From Acidimicrobiia bacterium (GTDB lineage Bacteria > Actinomycetota > Acidimicrobiia > Spongiisociales > ZC4RG35), in contig JAOUGY010000152.1 in NCBI GenBank assembly GCA_029865445.1, positions 1 through 8,608 on the forward strand: DNA of 8,608 nucleotides. The letters run 5' to 3'. This document shows positions 1 through 4,912 of this stretch, in pieces. The translations under genes were made by a program, and so were the position numbers. The stretch's first letter is position 1, and every line of letters starts with the position of its first letter. The notes under the pieces are model-generated. The model ran no database searches. It saw nothing but the letters and a program-made list of their open reading frames with translations, and was not told the origin of the DNA.

Positions 1-20
1 CGCGCCGCCACCGGCTAGCC

Positions 21-41
21 ACCAGTCACCAGTCACCAGTC
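21..41. repeat. Heptamer tandem repeat, three copies of ACCAGTC
   Basis: Three perfect head-to-tail copies of ACCAGTC fill these 21 bases. The array is short and could have arisen by polymerase slippage. It sits at the outer edge of the repeat mosaic. Confidence 0.9.
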
Positions 42-47
42 TCTCCC

Positions 48-89
48 CCATCCCGGCTCCGCCGGACTCCCCCCGCTGGGGGGAGAAAC
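48..89 (+). repeat. REP-like palindromic element, copy 1
   Basis: The core is a hairpin of eight base pairs, CTCCCCCC (67-74) with GGGGGGAG (78-85), and a three-base loop GCT. It is preceded by CCATCCCGGCTCCGCCGG. The whole element resembles, in inverted orientation, the copy at 120-165. Similar short GC-rich palindromes occur in many copies between genes in various bacteria; that this one is dispersed in its genome is inference. Confidence 0.6.
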
Positions 90-119
90 AAGAACCCCCA
101 ACACCGTGCCGCCAACGAG

Positions 120-165
120 TTTCCTCCCCCAGCGGGGGAGGTGGCGCCGCAGGCGACGGAGGATG
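120..165 (-). repeat. REP-like palindromic element, copy 2 (inverted relative to copy 1)
   Basis: The core hairpin pairs CCTCCCCC (123-130) with GGGGGAGG (134-141) around loop AGC, the reverse complement of the loop in copy 1. The tail GGCGACGGAGGATGG, read on the opposite strand, aligns loosely with the CCATCC and GGCTCCGCC segment flanking copy 1. Two such units facing each other about 30 bases apart form a REP doublet. A partial third copy (about 203-231), with only the C-run and the GCGACGGAGG tail left, follows. Confidence 0.6.
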
Positions 166-174
166 GCGTTCTGC

Positions 175-192
175 GGCCCGAGCGAAGCGAGG
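175..192 (+). repeat. 18-base direct repeat, copy 1 (GGCCCGAGCGAAGCGAGG)
   Basis: This 18-mer is repeated exactly at 281-298, 106 bases away. Here it continues to GGGCC, so the ends GGCCC and GGGCC can pair. The two copies bracket the degenerate hairpin copy and the octamer array, as if they bounded a unit that was inserted or duplicated. Confidence 0.8.
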
Positions 193-236
193 GCCACCCG
201 ATCTCCCCCCCGCCGGGACGCGACGGAGGGGACAAC

Positions 237-279
237 GACTCGATGACTCGATGACTCGATGACTCGATGACTCGATGAC
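237..279. repeat. Octamer tandem repeat, about 5.4 copies of GACTCGAT
   Basis: Five perfect head-to-tail copies of GACTCGAT are followed by a partial GAC. There is no variation between units, which suggests recent expansion by slippage or active homogenisation. The array is about 20 bases beyond the stop codon of the lysozyme-like gene and outside any credible coding frame. It would be a natural length-variable marker between strains. Confidence 0.95.
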
Positions 280-280
280 A

Positions 281-298
281 GGCCCGAGCGAAGCGAGG
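281..298 (+). repeat. 18-base direct repeat, copy 2
   Basis: An exact second copy of the 18-mer at 175-192. It directly follows the octamer array and reaches almost to the stop codon of the lysozyme-like gene at 301. Confidence 0.8.
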
Positions 299-300
299 CC

Positions 301-1446
301 CTATCCCTCCAGAGGGATGGCCTTCGGCCAGGCGCGGCCTGTGAAGGGGCAACCTCCCCACCCGGGCACGGCGTAGGCCCAGGGATCGACGGCCCAGGCA
401 GGCAACTCGACGCCTCGACGTCCGGCGAAGTCTGGGTCGGTGGACTTGAACCTCGGCAACACCGGAACCTTCACCTGGTTGTTGACGTCATCGTTGTAGC
501 CCGTGTTCACGACCGCCCACGGTCCCCAACCGCCCCATCCTGCACCCCGCCTGTTCATCGCCATGAAGTAGGTGGCGGCGGCGTAGGCGTTGTCGACCGG
601 ATCGAACTTGGATGCACCCCGGAACCCGTAGGTGGCCATCTCTGAGCCCCCCATCTGAAACAACCCTCCGTAGCCCCAGGGGTTGTTTCCGGTGAGCGCG
701 AACCCTGCGAACGCTTGAGACTCGCAATACGCCACCACGACGGATTCTGCGGCAACCTGCTCTGCGAGGTTCTCGAAGCCCCAGATCCTGGCAGCGTCCC
801 AGCCCGAGGACGTGGGCGGGCGCTCGAACATGCCTCCCACCGACGCCATACATTCGAACATGGTGTGGGTCATCTGGGCGACGAGATTCCGATCCCACCG
901 ACCCGCATCGTCACGGAGCGGCAATGCCGCCGCCCTCTCGTGACATTCGAAAGGATCATCGGGGATGGGCTGGACGACGACCGCTTCCTCCGTGACGACT
1001 CCGCGCGGCGTCGACTCTTCGAGGTCGAGCGCCAGGATCGCGAGGTCGAGGCTCTCGATGTCGGGTGTGGTCGTGGTCGTCACCATCTCGACCGATGCCG
1101 ACTGAGGAGACGATTCAGGCCGCCCCGGATACGGCCGATCTGCGAGCGCAACGGTCTCGGCCTCGAGGTCGGCGGCGACCGACTCGGGTAGAGACGGACG
1201 GGTCGAGGAGACGAATTCCACCACCGTCGGCTGGGTCGAGGCAGGCGCAAACGTCGGCACCGTGGGTACCGGCGCAGCGAGGGCGACAGGTTCGACGACC
1301 TGGCCGCCGCCCACGGTCGAGAACACCACGGCCAGCGCCGCAGTCATCGACGCGAGGACGCGCGGCAGCCCCGGCGAAGAAACCGTGAGGTGTCTGCCTT
1401 TGGGCACAGTACGAGCTGCGGTCGGAATCCAGGGGTTTGCCAGCAT
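301..1446 (-). CDS. Secreted protein with lysozyme/transglycosylase-like domain
   Basis: A 381-residue exported protein that probably binds or cleaves cell-wall peptidoglycan. The N-terminus is long for a signal peptide: a basic stretch (R12, K16, R18, R29), a hydrophobic core at about 30-48 and a possible cleavage site after VALA (about residue 57). A low-complexity acidic, Pro/Thr-rich region without recognisable fold runs to about 160. The C-terminal half carries a lysozyme-like pattern: AYCESQ (239-244, Glu242 as candidate catalytic acid), NPWGYGGLFQM (255-265), ATYGF (271-275), DPVDNAYAAATYF (282-294) and GWGPWA (306-311). Cys168, Cys199, Cys241 and Cys366 could form disulfides after export. 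The ATG at 1444-1446 has no clear ribosome site; the next ATG (codon 34) would cut into the hydrophobic core and is less likely. Whether it belongs to the operon is open: a 53-base gap separates it from the amylolytic genes. The exact substrate is unknown. Confidence 0.8.
   Translation of the reverse strand: MLANPWIPTAARTVPKGRHLTVSSPGLPRVLASMTAALAVVFSTVGGGQVVEPVALAAPVPTVPTFAPASTQPTVVEFVSSTRPSLPESVAADLEAETVALADRPYPGRPESSPQSASVEMVTTTTTPDIESLDLAILALDLEESTPRGVVTEEAVVVQPIPDDPFECHERAAALPLRDDAGRWDRNLVAQMTHTMFECMASVGGMFERPPTSSGWDAARIWGFENLAEQVAAESVVVAYCESQAFAGFALTGNNPWGYGGLFQMGGSEMATYGFRGASKFDPVDNAYAAATYFMAMNRRGAGWGGWGPWAVVNTGYNDDVNNQVKVPVLPRFKSTDPDFAGRRGVELPAWAVDPWAYAVPGWGGCPFTGRAWPKAIPLEG
303..318 (-). 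terminator. Weak hairpin over the stop codon of the lysozyme-like gene
   Basis: The sequence ATCCCTCCAGAGGGAT is a perfect inverted repeat of six or seven base pairs with a tight loop. It ends at the stop codon (TAG, 301-303). No run of T follows on the minus strand, so it is not a classical intrinsic terminator. It might protect the 3' end or be coincidental. Confidence 0.2.
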
Positions 1447-1499
1447 GAGGGGCCATCAATCTCATCGGCACGGCGGCCCCCCGAATTGAGCGCCCGTGG
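1447..1499 (-). other. Short intergenic gap before the lysozyme-like gene
   Basis: These 53 bases are the only gap between genes in the region. I see no convincing promoter and no Shine-Dalgarno sequence before the ATG. A six-pair GC inverted repeat (GGGGCC at 1449-1454 and GGCCCC at 1475-1480, twenty bases apart) could fold in the mRNA just upstream of the start codon. It could lower translation, or it could be chance in GC-rich DNA. There is no U-run after it on the minus strand, so it is not a standard terminator for the upstream operon. Confidence 0.3.
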
Positions 1500-3341
1500 T
1501 CACCAGAGGATCGCGGCCTGGCGGCCAGGCACGGTCACCACGCCGTCGGCGATCGATGCCGCCCCCCACCGCGGCTTCAACCGATACCCGGAGAATGCGG
1601 CCGGCCGGTTGCCACGGTTGATCGCCACCACCGTCCGCTCCCGACCCTCTCTGCGTTCGAACACCACGAGGTCTCGACGCGCCTCGATCGACGTGAACCG
1701 CCCGGTGACGAGCGACCGCCTCCGCCTCCTGATCGCGGTGATGGCCGCGATCAGGTCACGCAAGTCGTGGTCTTCGGCGTGCCACGGAAACGCCGCCCGG
1801 CACCCTGGATCGTCGCCGCCTTCGACACCGACCTCGTCGCCGTAGTAGATGCCCGGCGCACCCGGGAACGTCAGCTGAAAGACGGTCGCCAAGACAAGCC
1901 GCCACATCTCCGACCGGGCCTCGGTGAGGAAACGTGGAGTGTCGTGGCTGCCCAGCAGGTTCTGATTGGCGAGCGTCACAGACCACGGGTACTGGGCGAT
2001 CAGTCTGGTCGCCTCGTCCACGAGACCGCTGCCGTCGATCTCACCCCAGGCGAAGAAGCGCAGGCAAATCGAGCGGAACGTGTAGTTCATTGTGGCGTCG
2101 AATCGATCACCCTGAAGCCATGGCCCCGTGTCGCCCATGATCTCTGACAGGAGATAGGCGTCCGGATTCGCCTCCTTCACAACGTCCCGAAAATCATTCC
2201 AGAAGTCCGGGTCGACATACCTGGCGACATCCATCCGCCATCCATCGATGCCGTACTCCCGAATCCAGTGGGCGGCGACGCCGAGAAAGTAGGACCGCGC
2301 GTCCGGATTCGACAGCCGGACGCGGGGCATCGTCGGCACCGAATACCAAGCCTCGTACGTGGGCTCGACGACCTGGCCTCGCCCTTCGACCCTCTCGACC
2401 GGAAGACCCACCTCATTCGCCCACACGTCCAGCCACTCCCGGACCCAAGGTCGTGATCTGAGCTCGGCCGGTCGGTGGATGAGCCGCAACGGCCAGGAAT
2501 CCACGACGAACCAGTCCGCATACTCCGACCGTGGTCCACATTTCATCAAATCGGCGAAGGCGAAGAATGTCGGGTGCACGTGATTGAATGACGCATCCAG
2601 GATCACCCGGATCGACCGATCGTGGGCCCTCTCGACGAGTTCGGAGAGGGCCCGATTCCCGCCCAACGACGGCTCGACCCTGAAGTAGTCGGTCGTGTCG
2701 TAGCGGTGGGTCGATGGGGATGTGAACACAGGGTTCAGATAGATGACGTCGACACCCAAACCGGCGAGATAGTCGAGTCGGCCCGTCACACCGGGCAGGT
2801 CACCCCCTTGGAAGACTCTGGCGTGAGGGGGGCTCCCCCACTGGGCGGTGCCGGCCGGATCGAGGTCAGGATCGCCGTTGGCGAAACGGTCCGGAAAGAT
2901 CTGATAGATCACGGCGCCCCGCACCCACGCCGGGGTTTCGACCCTGTGCACGCCCGCAGGGTCGACCCGGAAGCGGTCGAGCCTCTCGACCGCGTTGGAG
3001 ACACCGGAGGCGACCAGATAGACGGGTCGACCGTCGACCGAGCGGAATGCGAAGCTGTACTCGGCCGGTTCAGGGAGTGCCACGTCGGTCGACCAGAAGG
3101 CGAATCTCCCCGACCGGGACGTCTCGCCCATCTCGTACGCGACGACCGGGCCCGAATCGGGTCTGACCACCAGCCAGGCTTCCTCGATGTCGGGCTCGGT
3201 CCACACCTTGAATCTCAGCTCCCCGGACTCGAGCCGTTCGAGGTAACGCACATCCCGAGGATCGAACCGGATGTCCCAAGGGGACACGTCGCCGGGTAGT
3301 CCGAGGATCCCCAGGTCGTGACCGTGTTCTCTGACTCTCAA
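1500..3341 (-). CDS. Neopullulanase/cyclomaltodextrinase-like GH13 enzyme with N-terminal CBM34-like domain
   Basis: A 613-residue cytoplasmic enzyme resembling neopullulanases, maltogenic amylases and cyclomaltodextrinases, which act on cyclic, branched or short dextrins. Numbered from the TTG start, a beta-rich domain (about 1-125) resembles the CBM34-type N-domain of that group. The barrel begins near residue 137 (VRGAVIYQIFPDRFANGD). The catalytic triad is intact: Asp371 in GWRMDVARYV, Glu400 in LLSEIMGD and Asp467 in LLGSHDTPR. Two subfamily signatures differ: MPKLN is replaced by MPRVR (338-342) and VANE by VARY. An extra segment of about 40 residues (288-327) precedes the MPRVR motif. 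I chose TTG at 3339-3341 because it overlaps the upstream stop as TTGA and has GGGG seven bases upstream. A GTG at 3357-3359 would add six residues but has no visible ribosome site. The stop is TGA at 1500-1502. Confidence 0.88.
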   Translation of the reverse strand: MRVREHGHDLGILGLPGDVSPWDIRFDPRDVRYLERLESGELRFKVWTEPDIEEAWLVVRPDSGPVVAYEMGETSRSGRFAFWSTDVALPEPAEYSFAFRSVDGRPVYLVASGVSNAVERLDRFRVDPAGVHRVETPAWVRGAVIYQIFPDRFANGDPDLDPAGTAQWGSPPHARVFQGGDLPGVTGRLDYLAGLGVDVIYLNPVFTSPSTHRYDTTDYFRVEPSLGGNRALSELVERAHDRSIRVILDASFNHVHPTFFAFADLMKCGPRSEYADWFVVDSWPLRLIHRPAELRSRPWVREWLDVWANEVGLPVERVEGRGQVVEPTYEAWYSVPTMPRVRLSNPDARSYFLGVAAHWIREYGIDGWRMDVARYVDPDFWNDFRDVVKEANPDAYLLSEIMGDTGPWLQGDRFDATMNYTFRSICLRFFAWGEIDGSGLVDEATRLIAQYPWSVTLANQNLLGSHDTPRFLTEARSEMWRLVLATVFQLTFPGAPGIYYGDEVGVEGGDDPGCRAAFPWHAEDHDLRDLIAAITAIRRRRRSLVTGRFTSIEARRDLVVFERREGRERTVVAINRGNRPAAFSGYRLKPRWGAASIADGVVTVPGRQAAILW

Positions 3342-4912
3342 ACGACGTCCCCGATCCACACGGCCGTGTCGGGCTCGAGGGTCCCGGTCCCGACATCACC
3401 CGAAGCCACAACGAGCCGTCCCGGCGGCATCGGAACGGGAGATGAGCCCATGTTGACGACACAGAGGTGGCCACTGTCTCGTCGGAAGGCCACGACATCC
3501 CCTCCCATATCCACGATGGTCACGCCGCCACCCAACTGCCTCCGCCGCTCGAGCGCCTCCCGGTACATCATCAATGTCGACGACGCATCGTTCGCCTGTC
3601 GCTCCGCCGAATACCTCCCGAACCACTCGGGTTGTGGGAGCCACGGGTCGGGCCCTCCGAATCCGAACGAAGGCCCCTCTTCCGTCCAAGGCATCGGCAC
3701 CCGGCAGCCGTCCCGACCTTTGACCGACCGCTCCGACCGGATCCAGATCGGGTCCTCGAGCCGGTCGGTCGGCAGGTCCCAGACCTCGGGAAGCCCCAAC
3801 TCCTCTCCCTGGTAGACATAGGCGGACCCGGGAAGAGCGAGCATCAGCAACGCCGCCGCCCTGGCCCTGCGCAGGCCCCGATCGGGATCGAGGAGATGAT
3901 GGGGCCCGTCGAGCAGCCAACGCTTGGCGTCGACCCCGTCGGGCAAGCCGAACCGGGTGGCATGGCGGACGGCATCGTGGTTTGACAGCACCCACGTTTG
4001 CGACGTGCCTAGGGCCAGCGAGTCCTCGATAACCGACCGAACACGTCCCGCGTCCCAACCAGCCTCGAGGAACGAGAAGTTGAAGGCCTGGTGATACCGA
4101 TCGGGGCCGAGATATCGAGCGAGGCGATCGATCGGAACGACGGCCTCGGCCACCATCATGCGCCCGTCGTACTCGTCGAGAACGGATCTCCATCGCTGTA
4201 CGACTCGGAGCAGTTCGTCCCGGTCGAAGAACGGATGACTGCCGGGCGGCAGATCGTCTAGTCCCGTGTCTTCGAAATCGGACCAGGTGGGATCCTTCGC
4301 GAGAGCGTGGGCCACGTCGACCCGAAAACCGTCGAATCCTCGATCGAGCCAGAAACGGAGGATCGCCTCGAACTCGGCGACTACGTCGGGGTTGTCCCAG
4401 TTCAAGTCCGGCTGCGTCGGATCGAAGACGTGCAGGTACCACTGCCCATCGGCCGCCAGCGTCCATGCCGGACCCCCGAACACCGAACGCCAGTTGGTGG
4501 GGGCAGACCGGTCGCCGCGGCCATGACGGAAGTGGTAGCGACTCCGGGCCGCGGAACCGGGTTCGGAAGCGAGGGCCTCGACGAACCAAGGATGCTCAGA
4601 CGACGTGTGATTGGGAACCAGGTCGAGGAGCACCTTCAGTCCGACCGAGTGGGCCCTCTCGACCAGGGCTTCGGCCGCCGCCAGGGTTCCGATTCTCTCG
4701 TCGACATCCCGGTAATCGGCGACGTCGTATCCGCCGTCGTTGAGAGGCGACGGATACCACGGATTGATCCAGATCCCATCGACACCGAGCTCCGCTATGT
4801 ACTCCAGCTTCGAGTTCAGACCGGCGATGTCGCCGATCCCGTCGGCGTTGCCGTCGGCGAAGGAACGGATGTACACCTGGTACACGACGGCGTCACGCCA
4901 CCACTCGCTCAT
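3338..4912 (-). CDS. Cytoplasmic alpha-glucosidase, glycoside hydrolase family 13 (GH13_30-like)
   Basis: A 524-residue enzyme without a signal peptide, expected to release glucose from maltose or short maltodextrins in the cytoplasm. It starts straight into the barrel (WWRDAVVYQVYIRSFAD). An oligo-1,6-glucosidase-type calcium site is visible (DGNADGIGD, 20-28). The conserved regions are I DLVPNH (97-102), V QPDLN (167-171), II GFRVDVAHALAKDP (nucleophile Asp199), III VAEAV (acid/base Glu256) and IV LSNHD (Asp313). The phrases GCRVPMPW (402-409) and VDVAHALAKD resemble the actinobacterial AglA-type group, which I remember as GH13_30; that subfamily call is inference. The ATG at 4910-4912 overlaps the amylase stop as ATGA, with only a weak GGGTG site upstream, suggesting translational coupling. 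Its own stop overlaps the likely TTG start of the next GH13 gene. The length is normal for the family and no catalytic residue is missing. Confidence 0.92.
   Translation of the reverse strand: MSEWWRDAVVYQVYIRSFADGNADGIGDIAGLNSKLEYIAELGVDGIWINPWYPSPLNDGGYDVADYRDVDERIGTLAAAEALVERAHSVGLKVLLDLVPNHTSSEHPWFVEALASEPGSAARSRYHFRHGRGDRSAPTNWRSVFGGPAWTLAADGQWYLHVFDPTQPDLNWDNPDVVAEFEAILRFWLDRGFDGFRVDVAHALAKDPTWSDFEDTGLDDLPPGSHPFFDRDELLRVVQRWRSVLDEYDGRMMVAEAVVPIDRLARYLGPDRYHQAFNFSFLEAGWDAGRVRSVIEDSLALGTSQTWVLSNHDAVRHATRFGLPDGVDAKRWLLDGPHHLLDPDRGLRRARAAALLMLALPGSAYVYQGEELGLPEVWDLPTDRLEDPIWIRSERSVKGRDGCRVPMPWTEEGPSFGFGGPDPWLPQPEWFGRYSAERQANDASSTLMMYREALERRRQLGGGVTIVDMGGDVVAFRRDSGHLCVVNMGSSPVPMPPGRLVVASGDVGTGTLEPDTAVWIGDVV
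3349..3352 (-). promoter_or_regulatory. Candidate ribosome-binding site for the TTG start of the neopullulanase-like gene
   Basis: On the minus strand GGGG is followed by seven bases and then TTGA, where TTG would be the start and TGA the stop of the upstream glucosidase gene. The spacing is right for a Shine-Dalgarno interaction, while the alternative GTG eighteen bases upstream has no purine-rich stretch before it. This is why the shorter protein is preferred. Confidence 0.45.

Larger units (their letters stand above)
1..300. other. Gene-free repeat mosaic downstream of the lysozyme-like gene
   Basis: I see no credible gene on either strand. The only longer frame, on the minus strand at 26-361, is of low complexity, encodes the tandem repeat (HRVIESSSHRVIES) and overlaps the lysozyme-like gene. 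The stretch holds, from left to right, a heptamer tandem repeat, two inverted GC-rich hairpins, an 18-mer, a partial third hairpin copy, an octamer tandem repeat and a second copy of the 18-mer. The packing suggests a site where short dispersed repeats have accumulated between genes. Confidence 0.7.

Noticed and set aside
237..279. CRISPR-like array.
   Set aside because: The units are eight bases long with no spacers, and there are no cas genes; it is a simple tandem repeat.
26..361. Minus-strand open frame of 111 residues.
   Set aside because: It translates tandem repeats and GC-rich hairpins, overlaps the lysozyme-like gene and shows no domain or ribosome site.
1447..1499. Promoter for the lysozyme-like gene.
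   Set aside because: No recognisable -35 and -10 boxes were found in this gap; a promoter inside the end of the upstream gene is possible but cannot be shown by eye.
2622..3299. Plus-strand frame of 225 residues opposite the neopullulanase-like gene.
   Set aside because: Shadow frame; the minus strand carries all GH13 motifs and the translation here resembles nothing known.
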